The notes: generated from the sequence alone by a model not told the origin. Shown: positions 1 through 7,538, numbered from the stretch's first letter. The stretch: 28,603 nt of DNA from Eubacterium sp. UBA3782 (GCA_002368795.1 DFFG01000089.1:21593-50195); one strand, 5' to 3'. A program made the numbers and translations.

Positions 1-119
1 AGCCCTGCTGCTGTGACACTGAAGAAAAAGCTGAAGAGCCCTGCTGCGAAGAAGCAGCTGCTCCTGCAGACAAGGCAGACGAGGAAAAGGCCTGCTGCTG
101 CGAAAAGGCAGAAGCTTAA
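1..119 (+). CDS. 3' end of a gene with a Cys-cluster, Glu/Lys/Ala-rich tail (partial)
   Basis: Only the last 38 codons are in the window, read in the frame starting at base 3 and ending in TAA at 117-119. The tail carries 8 cysteines in three runs (CCC, CC, CCC) separated by spacers rich in Glu, Lys, Ala and Asp (for example DTEEKAEEP and AAAPADKADEEKA), and ends in EKAEA. The codons are ordinary for this genome, and the frame is open to the window edge. Cys runs on a charged flexible linker suggest metal binding or a thiol-rich tail. That is inference from composition; the main domain lies outside the window, so I give no function. It converges with udp. Confidence 0.6.
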   Translation, partial: PCCCDTEEKAEEPCCEEAAAPADKADEEKACCCEKAEA

Positions 120-179
120 TCACTTCGAACATATTCAGAAACGCACCTAAAGAGTGCTTCAGCATTCCTGCCACGACGT

Positions 180-389
180 AGAAAACACACGCCCCTGGAA
201 GACATTTAAGCAAACAATCTGCAGGCCGATCAGGCCGAAGCCGTTTGCGTAATGCCTTCCAGGGGCGTGTGTTGTATACAATCTTCGGTAGGCAATAACG
301 CAAACAATCTGCAGGCCCGACAGGGCCGAAGCCGTTTGCGTAATGCCTTACGGGGGCATGTGTTATATGTAAGGGTATGTGCTGTATTT
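180..389. repeat. two tandem diverged copies of a structured repeat in a convergent gap
   Basis: A unit of about 68 bp occurs at 210-277 and again at 300-367, a period of 90 bp. The shared core starts GCAAACAATCTGCAGG and ends GTTTGCGTAATGCCTT. Each copy folds: GCAAAC pairs with GTTTGC (8 bp in copy 2, 298-305 with 334-341), enclosing a small stem, GGCC/GGCC in copy 1 (224-227, 233-236) and GGCCC/GGGCC in copy 2 (314-318, 323-327). Copy 1 also has a long outer stem: 184-200 pairs with 256-272. A shortened third trace of the unit's end (GGGTATGTGCTGTAT) follows at about 373-388. Lying between two converging genes, it may act as a two-way terminator. I saw no T-tract like that of a simple terminator. 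Confidence 0.75.
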
Positions 390-401
390 CTGACGCCACG
401 C

Positions 402-1187
402 TTACCGCTGCGCTTCCCTGTCCTGTCGGATCAGGATGCGGATGGCCTCGATTGCTGTCTGGATCGCCTGATCGGTGTCATGGACCTGGGGATTGTCAAG
501 GCCGGCCTTGGCTCTTTCCTGGTTGGCCACGGTCAGAAGGACCGTGCCGACACGTACCTTCAGAACACTGCCGACGATAAACATGGCGGCAGATTCCATC
601 TCGGATCCAAGCGCTCCGCAGCGTACCCAGGCATCCCACTTGTTCAGCAGCTCATATCCCACCGGCTTGTTTTCCGGTTCGTGCTGTCCGTAAAAGGAAT
701 CCTTGCACTGCACGACGCCTACATGACGGACAAAGCCGAGCGTATCTGCAGCCTGGATCAGAGCACTGGTTACGGTGTGATCAGCCACGGCCGGATACTC
801 GATCGGGGCATATTCCTTTGACGTCCCCTCCATCCGGATCGCTCCGGTGGCAATGATCAGGTCTCCTCCCCGGATATTGGTCTGCATGCCGCCGCAGGTT
901 CCCACCCGTACAAAGGTCTGGGCTCCGCAGCGCGAAAGCTCTTCCATGGCGATCGCGGCAGATGGGCCGCCGATGCCGGTGGAGGTCACGCTGACAGGAG
1001 TGCCGTCAAGGCTGCCTGTCCAGGTCTCAAATTCGCGGTTGTCCGCCACCTTGCGTGCATCGTCCAGAAAAGCAGCGATCTTGCTGCAGCGTCCGGGATC
1101 TCCGGGAAGGATCACGTATTTGCCTACGTCTCCCGGTTTTGTCTGGATATGGTACTGATATCCGGCACCTTCCGTGTAATCGATCAT
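402..1187 (-). CDS. udp: uridine phosphorylase
   Basis: A 261-residue cytoplasmic nucleoside phosphorylase of the PNP/UDP family. It cleaves uridine (and probably related nucleosides) with phosphate to the base and ribose-1-phosphate, in pyrimidine salvage. Visible motifs are the N-terminal phosphate-binding ILPGDPGR (about 27-34), the family signature STGIGGPSAAIAMEEL (69-84) followed by FVRVGTCGGMQ, and the ribose-binding GSEMESAAMF (about 194-203). The length matches the family (about 250-260). The ATG has a good AAGGGAGAG ribosome site just upstream. It is the last gene before the convergent repeat region, and upp lies a few genes upstream, which fits a uridine to uracil to UMP route. Substrate choice between uridine and other nucleosides is inferred from similarity to E. 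coli Udp. Confidence 0.88.
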   Translation of the reverse strand: MIDYTEGAGYQYHIQTKPGDVGKYVILPGDPGRCSKIAAFLDDARKVADNREFETWTGSLDGTPVSVTSTGIGGPSAAIAMEELSRCGAQTFVRVGTCGGMQTNIRGGDLIIATGAIRMEGTSKEYAPIEYPAVADHTVTSALIQAADTLGFVRHVGVVQCKDSFYGQHEPENKPVGYELLNKWDAWVRCGALGSEMESAAMFIVGSVLKVRVGTVLLTVANQERAKAGLDNPQVHDTDQAIQTAIEAIRILIRQDREAQR

Positions 1188-1282
1188 GTTCTCTCTCCCT
1201 TTGTTTTCACTCAGAAACGCTCCAGCGAATCTGAACCTTATGCCTGATGAGGAACAATTCCTGTCTGCCTTGTCAGAACGGA

Positions 1283-1792
1283 TCAGCCGGCAAACAGACT
1301 GGCCAGAGGCGCGATCACATTTGCCAGATCTTTGATCGCCTGGTTCAACTGGTCAAAATCGATCTCATTCATCTTTGAGATCGTCTCATCCAGAGCCTCG
1401 GCATTGTCAACGACCAGCTTATTGATGTTCTGCACCATCTCATCGATGCCTTCCAGGGAGCTGTCTGCATCTGCTGCCAGATTATCCAGACCGGTAAGCG
1501 AGTCTTGTGCCTGCGTAACCAGCTTGTCCAGTTCCTTCATTTCTGTTTCCGCCTGATCGGTGAAATCCTGCAGTTTTTTCATACTGGTCTGGATATCCGT
1601 GAACGTCTTCATTGACCGCGGCACGATTATGATCGCCAGAATAAGCAAAAGTGCAAACGTGCAGCCCATCAGGATCATACAGATCTGGCTGTTCCGCACA
1701 CTTTTCTTCTGTTCGCTGAGCAGTTCTGCCAGCAGTTCATACTGGGTCTTGTCGGCTGAGTTTTCCAGTGTCTGTTTCTCCATTTCGTCCAT
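1283..1792 (-). CDS. small single-pass membrane protein with coiled-coil tail
   Basis: A 169-residue protein of no family I recognise. The frame stays open 31 codons further up to 1885, but the ATG at 1792 has an AGGAG site 9 nt upstream, so I start there. The N-terminal 35-40 residues are charged and probably cytoplasmic. One strongly hydrophobic segment (ICMILMGCTFALLLILAIII) follows at about residues 37-56. The remaining residues, about 60-165, are a Leu/Asp/Gln-rich heptad-like helix with repeated LDxL- and IDEM-type steps, ending in a hydrophobic APLASLFAG tail. The layout resembles DUF948-type proteins or the linker of a chemoreceptor, but no signalling domain is present. It lies between the dCMP deaminase gene and udp with gaps of 171 and 95 bp. 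Confidence 0.7.
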   Translation of the reverse strand: MDEMEKQTLENSADKTQYELLAELLSEQKKSVRNSQICMILMGCTFALLLILAIIIVPRSMKTFTDIQTSMKKLQDFTDQAETEMKELDKLVTQAQDSLTGLDNLAADADSSLEGIDEMVQNINKLVVDNAEALDETISKMNEIDFDQLNQAIKDLANVIAPLASLFAG

Positions 1793-1963
1793 CTTTCCAA
1801 GCTCCTGATTTTCTTGATTGCTGCCCCATCTCCCGCTCCGGAGGTTTGGGGGATATTTTCTGTTCCGCCCTGGCAGACTTCCCATTTTTCCGCCATGGGG
1901 GGAATCTTTGTTCTCATAATTCTCTTTATTCTTTTTGTTCTCTCTGTTCTCTATGTTCCGGCT
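1793..1963. other. gap with a purine-rich tract, no gene
   Basis: On the minus strand this gap holds an A/G-rich tract at about 1910-1960 built of near-repeats of AGAGAACA (five or so). An open frame starts inside it (ATG at 1917), but it would overlap the membrane-protein gene out of frame and has no clear ribosome site. I see no convincing terminator for the dCMP deaminase gene here. Confidence 0.4.
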
Positions 1964-2452
1964 CTAGACCTCGATTTCCAGAACCCTTCCTGTGGGCGTA
2001 TATCTCTGGAACGCGACTCCTGCCGCCTGGAACATCATCTTTGAAGCAATGACTGATGGTGTTTTATCATATTTGTCATTGTCATAGATCACCTTGCGGA
2101 TCCCGCTCTGGATGATCGCCTTTGCACATTCATTACAGGGGAAAAGGGAAACATAAAGCTTTGCGCCTTCCAGACTTCCTCCACGGTAATTCAGAATGGC
2201 ATTCAGCTCGCTGTGGGTAACATAGATGTACTTCGTCTTCAGCGGGTCGTCATCCTCTCTGGCCCACGGAAAGGCATCGTCCGAGCAGCCGCGCGGAAAG
2301 CCGTTGTATCCGATGGACAGGATCTTATTGTCTTCGCTGACGATGCAGCAGCCCACCTGTGAATTGGGATCCTTGGAACGCTTGGCCGCAAGCTTTGCTA
2401 CCGCCATGAAATACTCGTCCCATGAAATATAATCCGTTCTCTTGTCTGACAT
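1964..2452 (-). CDS. comEB: dCMP deaminase (ComEB-like)
   Basis: A 162-residue zinc-dependent cytidine/deoxycytidylate deaminase that converts dCMP to dUMP, the precursor of dTMP. The zinc and catalytic motifs are visible as HSE at residues 80-82 (usual form HAE) followed by LNAI, and PCNEC with the cysteines at 106 and 109. The N-terminal YFMAVAKLAAKRSKDPNSQV and the IGYNGFPRG loop are typical of the family. The frame extends upstream to 2527, but the ATG at 2452 is preceded by AAGGAG at 7 nt and its product starts with the usual length, so I choose it. In Bacillus this gene sits in the comE locus; here it follows upp and is part of a nucleotide salvage cluster. Its leader contains two strong hairpins. 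Confidence 0.87.
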   Translation of the reverse strand: MSDKRTDYISWDEYFMAVAKLAAKRSKDPNSQVGCCIVSEDNKILSIGYNGFPRGCSDDAFPWAREDDDPLKTKYIYVTHSELNAILNYRGGSLEGAKLYVSLFPCNECAKAIIQSGIRKVIYDNDKYDKTPSVIASKMMFQAAGVAFQRYTPTGRVLEIEV

Positions 2453-2482
2453 GCCAAAACTCCTTTTCTTCCCTGTCTGAAA

Positions 2483-2560
2483 GACCGGGGCCCTGCGGCC
2501 TTTCCGCCGTATGTATGCCCCGGTCATCCTGTAACTCTGCCGGGTCTAAAATGCCCCGGC
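2483..2560 (-). promoter_or_regulatory. two-hairpin leader of the dCMP deaminase gene, possible attenuator
   Basis: In minus-strand order, a first stem is formed by GCCGGG (2560-2555) and CCCGGC (2544-2539). A second is formed by GACCGGGGC (2525-2517) and GCCCCGGTC (2491-2483), with an inner GCGG/CCGC stem. The 5' arm of the first, GCCGGGGC, could instead pair with the 3' arm of the second, GCCCCGGT. The two folds would therefore exclude each other, as in an attenuator. The second stem is followed by TTTCAG, a poor T-tract. The ribosome site lies about 20 nt further on. Function is inference from folding only. Confidence 0.4.
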
Positions 2561-2599
2561 AAAAATGTGTCCGCAACAGGCGTCACACAAAATTCCACT

Positions 2600-2613
2600 T
2601 AAAAACGTTTTTA
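2600..2613. promoter_or_regulatory. 14-bp perfect palindrome between upp and dCMP deaminase genes
   Basis: TAAAAACGTTTTTA reads the same on both strands. It lies about 65 nt after the upp stop and about 150 nt before the dCMP deaminase start. It could be a binding site or the AT-rich flank of a weak terminator. Nothing else identifies it. Confidence 0.3.
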
Positions 2614-2677
2614 CAAACCTGCCTTGCTGCACGTGGTGCGCAGGCACCTTTCCGTGTACGCGGCAGAAACCCGCTTT

Positions 2678-3307
2678 TTACTTCGTTCCGAAGATTCTGT
2701 CTCCGGCATCGCCCAGACCCGGTACGATGTAGCCGATCTCGTTGAGATGGTCATCCAGTGCGCCAACCGTGATATCCACATCCGGATGCGCCTCCTGGAG
2801 TTTCTTCAGGCCAACCGGAGCAGCGATGATGCACAGGAAGCGGATCTTCCGGCAGCCGCGCTTCTTCAGCTGATTGATGGCATCCACGGCAGAACCGCCG
2901 GTAGCCAGCATGGGATCTACGACAAAAACATCTCTTTCTTCGATATCCTCCGGAAGCTTGCAGTAGTATTCTACCGGCTCAAGTGTCTCCGGATCACGGT
3001 ACAGACCGATGTGACCGACCTTGGCAGCCGGGATCAGGGTATGCATGCCCTCGACCATGCCAAGTCCTGCGCGCAGGATCGGAATAATGGCCAGTTTTTT
3101 GCCGGCAAGTCTCTTAACTGTTGTTTTTGCCATAGGAGTCTCGATTTCTACATCCTCGAGTGCCAGATCTCTTGTAGATTCAAAGCATTCCAGCATAGAG
3201 ATCTCCGCTACCATCTCACGAAACTCTTTCGTGCCAGTCCTCTTATCCCTGATGATGCCAATTTTGTGCTTGATCAGCGGATGATCCATAATCGTTACTT
3301 TTCCCAT
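2678..3307 (-). CDS. upp: uracil phosphoribosyltransferase
   Basis: A 209-residue cytoplasmic enzyme that joins uracil to PRPP to give UMP, the key step of uracil salvage. The PRPP-binding motif VVDPMLATGGSA is at residues 129-140, the N-terminal DHPLIKHKIGIIRDK is the family's usual opening, and the C-terminal YIVPGLGDAGDRIFGT forms the uracil pocket. The length equals the E. coli enzyme. The frame is open to 3364, but the ATG at 3307 has GGAGAAG just upstream and gives the standard N-terminus. It follows rpiB with a 184-bp gap and precedes the dCMP deaminase gene by 225 bp. Together with udp it completes a uridine to UMP path within this cluster. Confidence 0.93.
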   Translation of the reverse strand: MGKVTIMDHPLIKHKIGIIRDKRTGTKEFREMVAEISMLECFESTRDLALEDVEIETPMAKTTVKRLAGKKLAIIPILRAGLGMVEGMHTLIPAAKVGHIGLYRDPETLEPVEYYCKLPEDIEERDVFVVDPMLATGGSAVDAINQLKKRGCRKIRFLCIIAAPVGLKKLQEAHPDVDITVGALDDHLNEIGYIVPGLGDAGDRIFGTK

Positions 3308-3423
3308 TGTCTTCTCCTTTTCATATGTCAGATTCAGGATCTGTCTGCAGATCCCGCGCATCATTCACCGGGCACCAGAAAGGCTCCCGCATGCCATGCG
3401 TTAGCATTTGTTTATAATTTGAA

Positions 3424-3439
3424 CGGCTGTTTCCAGCCG
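3424..3439. other. short GAAA-loop hairpin in the rpiB-upp gap
   Basis: On the minus strand CGGCTG-GAAA-CAGCCG forms a 6-bp stem with a stable tetraloop. It is about 55 nt after the rpiB stop and over 100 nt before upp. There is no T-tract, so it is not a standard terminator; a 5' UTR or RNA-processing element is possible. I see no gene in the rest of 3308-3491. Confidence 0.35.
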
Positions 3440-3491
3440 GTGTTGCACCTCCTAAATATTCCTGCGGCAGATGATCTATCCACTGCACGCC

Positions 3492-3938
3492 TTACATATC
3501 CTCGTTTTCCAGCTCCTGGATCTTGGCGATCCTGCGCACATGGCGCTCCTCCCCGGAAAACGGGGTGTCCAGAAAAGTATCCACGATCTTCAGGGCAAGT
3601 CCCGGACCAACGACCCTGCCGCCCATGGCCAGCATGTTGGCATCGTTGTGAAGCCTGGTCGCCTCTGCCGTAAAGCAGTCTGTACATACTGCAGCGCGGA
3701 TCCCCTTCATCTTGTTTGCGGCAATGGAGATCCCGATCCCCGTTCCGCAGACAAGAATTCCTTTTTCACATTCGCCTGACTGGACAGCCTCGCCCGCCTT
3801 AACGGCAAAATCTGCATAATCGCAGGACTCGGGCGTAAAAGTACCAAAATCCGTATAAGCCAGACCCCTGCTGTCCAGATGCGCCTTGATCTGCTGCATC
3901 AGTTCAAAACCACCGTGATCGCATCCTAATGCTATCAA
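3492..3938 (-). CDS. rpiB: ribose-5-phosphate isomerase B
   Basis: A 148-residue enzyme of the RpiB/LacAB family that interconverts ribose-5-phosphate and ribulose-5-phosphate in the pentose phosphate pathway. Visible motifs are CDHGG (6-10) and VCGTGIGISIAANK (63-76, catalytic Cys64), plus HNDANMLAMGGRVVG in the second half. The start is TTG, not ATG: AGGAGG sits 7 nt before it and no nearby in-frame ATG would keep the N-terminal strand. The length is normal for the family. It lies 27 bp after the sua5 stop codon. Ribose-5-phosphate feeds PRPP, the co-substrate of the Upp enzyme encoded next, so the neighbourhood makes metabolic sense. Confidence 0.92.
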   Translation of the reverse strand: MIALGCDHGGFELMQQIKAHLDSRGLAYTDFGTFTPESCDYADFAVKAGEAVQSGECEKGILVCGTGIGISIAANKMKGIRAAVCTDCFTAEATRLHNDANMLAMGGRVVGPGLALKIVDTFLDTPFSGEERHVRRIAKIQELENEDM

Positions 3939-3965
3939 CTCTATTCCTCCTTTATATGCCTGCCC

Positions 3966-5018
3966 TCAGGCAGAAATGATCTCATGACCGGCCGCCTTGA
4001 TCAGGCGGTTCATGATGGCCTGCCCCATGCGGGGCGTATCAAAGGCCTCCGAGTAGATATAATCCACCCCGTCTGCATCGAAATCCCGAAGGATCTCGTA
4101 CAGATGCCTGGCTATGGTCGTATCGTCAGCGCGGCTGCCGATGCACCGGACAAGTCCTGTCGGGTACTCTGTGCGGGTCTCCTCGGTACAGATGATGCCA
4201 ACCTTTGCCCCCTGGCCTTCCCGGGCAGAAACAAGCTCCCGGATTTTCTCGCAGACACTCTCCTGCCGGCCCTCTACGATAGCCAGCCGCGCCTTTGGCG
4301 CATAATGGCGGTACCGCATGCCGGGTGCCTTTGGCCGCACGGAAGGGTCCTCCTTCAGAAGCCCGGGATCGATCCTCACCTCGCCCAGGACCTCCTCCAG
4401 CATCTGCCGGTTGAGAAAGCCGGGACGCAGGATCACCGGCAGCTCCTCGGTAAAGTCAACGATCGTGGACTCCAGTCCGATCTGTACCTGTCCGCCGTCG
4501 ATGATCATATCGATCCGATCGCCAAGATCCTCCTCCACGTGGGCTGCCAGCGTGGGGCTTGGCCTGCCAGAGGTATTTGCGCTGGGCGCAGCAACATACC
4601 CTCCGCCCTGACGGATCAGCTCCCGTGCGATCGCATTGTCCGGAAAACGCACAGCGACCGTATCCAGACCGCCGGTCGTCTCATAGGGCACCAGATCCGA
4701 CTTTGGAAAAATCATCGTCAATGGGCCCGGCCACCATTTTTCCGCCAGCCGGCGCGCCGCTTCCGGCACCTCCGCAGCAAGGGGAAACAGGCTCTCCCAT
4801 TCGGCAATATGGACGATCAGCGGATTGTCCGAAGGCCTGCCTTTTGCGGCATAGATCTTTTTGGACGCATCCGGATCCAGTGCATTTCCTCCAAGACCAT
4901 AGACGGTCTCCGTCGGGAAAGCGACCAGTCCTCCTTCCTTAAGGATCCTGCCCGCGCGCCGGAGAGCCTCCATATCCAGAGCATCCTCACTCATCCTCAC
5001 GATCTCTGCATGGGCCAT
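3966..5018 (-). CDS. ywlC: L-threonylcarbamoyladenylate synthase (two-domain Sua5)
   Basis: A 350-residue enzyme that makes threonylcarbamoyl-AMP from threonine, bicarbonate and ATP, the first step of t6A modification at position 37 of tRNAs reading ANN codons. The N-terminal YrdC domain (about 15-205) carries FPTETVYGLG and the KGRPSDNP motif (59-66, the K-x-R...S-x-N signature). It is followed by a linker containing SPGMRYRHYAP-like sequence (here APGMRYRHYAPKA) and a C-terminal Sua5 domain (about 240-345), so it is the long Sua5 rather than the short TsaC form. The start is separated by 2 nt from the stop of the upstream DivIVA-like gene, which points to translational coupling. TsaD, TsaB and TsaE are not in the window. 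Confidence 0.92.
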   Translation of the reverse strand: MAHAEIVRMSEDALDMEALRRAGRILKEGGLVAFPTETVYGLGGNALDPDASKKIYAAKGRPSDNPLIVHIAEWESLFPLAAEVPEAARRLAEKWWPGPLTMIFPKSDLVPYETTGGLDTVAVRFPDNAIARELIRQGGGYVAAPSANTSGRPSPTLAAHVEEDLGDRIDMIIDGGQVQIGLESTIVDFTEELPVILRPGFLNRQMLEEVLGEVRIDPGLLKEDPSVRPKAPGMRYRHYAPKARLAIVEGRQESVCEKIRELVSAREGQGAKVGIICTEETRTEYPTGLVRCIGSRADDTTIARHLYEILRDFDADGVDYIYSEAFDTPRMGQAIMNRLIKAAGHEIISA

Positions 5019-5020
5019 GA

Positions 5021-5677
5021 TCAGATCTCATCCTCCGGGGACTCACTTTCGTCCGCCTCAGCCTCAGCCTCCTCGGGATCAAAGCCGACGATCTTCTGGA
5101 TGTCCTTGTAGGAGTTCATGAACTGCTTCTGCACACGGCTGAAGATGGCGACCATGCTGCCGAGTTCCTCCTGGACAGCCTCATACTGGGACCGGCCCTC
5201 CTGGTTCTTTTCCTCGATCTGGCGGTCGATGTCAGCCAGGACAGCCTGTGCCTCGTTCTGGGCTTCCTCCCGGATCCTTCTGGCCTCCTCGTCGGCCTCC
5301 GCAAGGATCCTCTGCCGCTCCGCATCCGTCTCCTGATTGATCTGCTTTGCGCGCACTCTGGCCTCATAGATCAGGGTACCGATGGTATCATAATTGTCCA
5401 CATAGGACTGATACTTTTCGCGGATATTCTTTTCCAGGGCCATAAGCTCCCGGTCCTTGGTCAGCAGAGCCTCCGACAGCTCAGCGATCTTCTGTTCCTT
5501 CTCCGCCAGGAGAGCTTCCTTCTCCTCAAGGGCAATCTGAAGTGCTTCCTTTTCCTTTCTCAGCTCATTCTTTTCCTCGTAGGCATTGTCCTTCAGCTTC
5601 TGCCATTCCATCTCGACCTCGTCCTTGTCGTAGCCGCCGAACGCAGTCGTTTTGAAAAGATCTTCCCTGTCTGCCAT
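5021..5677 (-). CDS. DivIVA-like coiled-coil protein
   Basis: A 218-residue, highly charged protein. The N-terminal segment FKTTAFGGYDKDEVEMEW (about 8-25) resembles the membrane-binding start of DivIVA/GpsB proteins, with the conserved G-Y-D-x-x-E-V. From about residue 30 to 190 it is a nearly unbroken Glu/Lys/Gln/Ala coiled coil, and the C-terminus is acidic (EEAEAEADESESPEDE). This family marks curved membranes or division sites; a scaffold role here is inferred. The ATG follows an AAAGGGAAAGGGG site. It is 25 bp after the GH18 gene and 2 bp before sua5, so it is very likely co-transcribed with both. It lacks any transmembrane segment. Confidence 0.75.
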   Translation of the reverse strand: MADREDLFKTTAFGGYDKDEVEMEWQKLKDNAYEEKNELRKEKEALQIALEEKEALLAEKEQKIAELSEALLTKDRELMALEKNIREKYQSYVDNYDTIGTLIYEARVRAKQINQETDAERQRILAEADEEARRIREEAQNEAQAVLADIDRQIEEKNQEGRSQYEAVQEELGSMVAIFSRVQKQFMNSYKDIQKIVGFDPEEAEAEADESESPEDEI

Positions 5678-5702
5678 AATCGACCCCTTTCCCTTTTATT
5701 GC

Positions 5703-7373
5703 TTATTTCACATACTCCGATATGATCTTCCAGACGCCGTCTCTTTCGATGCCCAGACGCCAGAAACCGACACCGGCAAGATCGTACTTTCTGACCAGCT
5801 TCAGCTTCTCTTCGATGGATTTTTCTTCCTCCATCCAGATATTGTACCGGCACGTTCCATCCTCAGAGCTGCCGGCGAACTGACCCGTCGCCTGATCCCA
5901 GGTGACCTCGATGCCGCGGTTTTTCGCCCACTGGTCCGCATCGTCCATGCTGTAGGCCTCGCTCTGCAGGCTTCCGTCGGCAAGGATCGTCGTCCATCCT
6001 CTGCAGTAGAAGGGGATCGCGTTGATCACCTGCTCCTTTGGTGCTTCATTCAGCGTATCCTTGATGCCCTGTTCCACGAAGGGCAGGGATGCCACGGAGC
6101 CGGGCTCCTCAGAGAAGGTCGAATGCTCGTCATAACCCATAATGATCAGATAGTCCACCCATCTGGCCTGCTCTGCCCGGTCAAGGTAAAGGGTGTAGGC
6201 AGGCACATAGTTGTCGACCGAAATGACGATGTTCTTCTTGTGGGCAGCCACGCTCAGCTCACGCAGGAACTGCAGATACTGCTCGGCCGATTCCGCCGTA
6301 ATGGTCTCCAGATCCACATTGATGCCGTCCATGCCGGTCTGCTCGGCGATCGTGAGCAGCTGATCGATGATGTGCTCCCTGGTCTCGTAGTCCAGAAGAA
6401 GCGATCCTGTGGAAACTTCGCCTCCGTATACATCCAGAATAGCTCCCCACACATCAAAGCCCATGGCGTGGGCGCGGTCGACAAAATCCTTTGTGGCAAA
6501 AGAATGGATATCGCCCTTCGCATTCTCAAATTCAAACCAGGTCGGCGAGATAACATTCATGCCCTGTGCGTTCTGTGCATAAGCCTCCAGGATATTGTTG
6601 CCGTCCTCAGAGTCGATGTACAGCCAGGACAGGCAGACCTTCTTGTCCAGAAGCAGCTTTTCAAGAACGAATTTTTCGTCTGTGGTATGGCTGATGGTTC
6701 CCTCCGGGGCGGCCTCTATGCTGTTCTTTCTGATATAGCCGATCAGGCCGTCGGCCGTCGCAACCTTAACCCAGTCATCCCCGTTTTCCGTCAGCACCAC
6801 GGTATCACCCTGCTTCACACTCGTCAGCATTTCGCTCTTTGCTGTCGAGCGGGAGCGGATCACCGTATCCTCCGTGACCGTTTCGGCAGCCACATTCGTC
6901 CATTTCGTCCGGGCTACCACACGGTAGGGATCGCTGTAGATCTCCATATCGATATCCGAGTTATCCCGGATGCACTCAGCGGAGATATACCGGGTGTCCC
7001 CGACCATAAGAACAGTGCCGGTCCCGTCGCCGTCCGACCAGGTCTGCGTGCCTTCCGGAAGGGTCAGCAGCAGCTGGTTGCTTGCGGTATCCCAGTAAAA
7101 GCTTTCATTAAAATATTTATCGGCCATCTCGTAGGTGATGTAGATCATGCCGTCCCGGACATAACCATATTCATCCAGGATCCGGTCATCCACCATAATG
7201 GCAGCCTGCTCATCCGAAGTAAACCCGTAGTATTCCTTCAGATCCATCTGCTCATATCGTTCTGTTCTGCTGTTGAAGATAAGGCCGGCTGCTGCCACGA
7301 TCAGGCCGACAACCAGCAGGCAGACGATCGCCGGCAGGGGTGACCTTCTCCTTCTTCTTCTTTTTTTTGCCAT
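5703..7373 (-). CDS. secreted or membrane-anchored SH3/GH18 glycosidase-like protein
   Basis: A 556-residue protein. A run of basic residues (MAKKRRRRRR) precedes one hydrophobic segment at about 14-33, a signal anchor, so the rest should lie outside the membrane. Residues about 50-150 resemble the copper-amine-oxidase-like fold found in such proteins (YFNESFYWDTASNQLLLTLP). Residues about 160-220 form a bacterial SH3 domain (VKQGDTVVL, WVKVATADGLIGYI). Residues about 230-550 are a GH18 barrel with the active-site strand DGINVDLE at 349-356; the acid Glu356 and Asp354 are kept, and the first Asp of the usual DxDxE is Asn352. This matches the spore/cell-wall YaaH-like GH18 group, which acts on peptidoglycan sugars. 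A promoter lies upstream. Confidence 0.85.
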   Translation of the reverse strand: MAKKRRRRRRSPLPAIVCLLVVGLIVAAAGLIFNSRTERYEQMDLKEYYGFTSDEQAAIMVDDRILDEYGYVRDGMIYITYEMADKYFNESFYWDTASNQLLLTLPEGTQTWSDGDGTGTVLMVGDTRYISAECIRDNSDIDMEIYSDPYRVVARTKWTNVAAETVTEDTVIRSRSTAKSEMLTSVKQGDTVVLTENGDDWVKVATADGLIGYIRKNSIEAAPEGTISHTTDEKFVLEKLLLDKKVCLSWLYIDSEDGNNILEAYAQNAQGMNVISPTWFEFENAKGDIHSFATKDFVDRAHAMGFDVWGAILDVYGGEVSTGSLLLDYETREHIIDQLLTIAEQTGMDGINVDLETITAESAEQYLQFLRELSVAAHKKNIVISVDNYVPAYTLYLDRAEQARWVDYLIIMGYDEHSTFSEEPGSVASLPFVEQGIKDTLNEAPKEQVINAIPFYCRGWTTILADGSLQSEAYSMDDADQWAKNRGIEVTWDQATGQFAGSSEDGTCRYNIWMEEEKSIEEKLKLVRKYDLAGVGFWRLGIERDGVWKIISEYVK

Positions 7374-7406
7374 GACAGAGTTCCTCCAGTTTATTTACCA
7401 ATCTTC

Positions 7407-7435
7407 ATTTTAGCATGTTAACCCCATCATGGCAA
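7407..7435 (-). promoter_or_regulatory. promoter of the GH18 gene
   Basis: On the minus strand TTGCCA (7435-7430) and TAAAAT (7412-7407) are separated by 17 nt and lie about 35 nt before the GH18 start codon. This is a good sigma-A-type match and may drive the run from the GH18 gene through sua5 and beyond. Confidence 0.6.
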
Positions 7436-7448
7436 GAAAACAGCAAAA

Positions 7449-7522
7449 GGCCGGCATTCCACAATGAGCGCTGTCAGGTAACGGGGCCGCTTGTCTGTCA
7501 GATCTTTTGCGGAATGCCGGCC
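7449..7522. terminator. 12-bp inverted repeat with a 50-nt loop after the small unknown gene
   Basis: GGCCGGCATTCC (7449-7460) and GGAATGCCGGCC (7511-7522) are perfect complements, 17 nt after the stop of the 7539-7847 gene. The loop is about 50 nt and includes the direct repeat CTGTCAG. There is no strong T-tract on the minus side, so it is either an unusual terminator or a 3'-end protecting hairpin. Confidence 0.5.
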
Positions 7523-7538
7523 AGGATAAGAGACGGTT

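Noticed and set aside
210..341. Integron attC sites, from the GCAAAC...GTTTGC arms.
   Set aside because: The required RYYYAAC/GTTRRRY core is not met (GTTTGCG), and there is no integrase or cassette gene.
180..390. A CRISPR array, from the direct repeats.
   Set aside because: Only two copies of 68 bp, diverged and strongly folded, without equal spacers or cas genes.
1675..1917. An 80-codon gene on the minus strand with ATG at 1917.
   Set aside because: It overlaps the membrane-protein gene out of frame, has no ribosome site and a gene-unlike composition.
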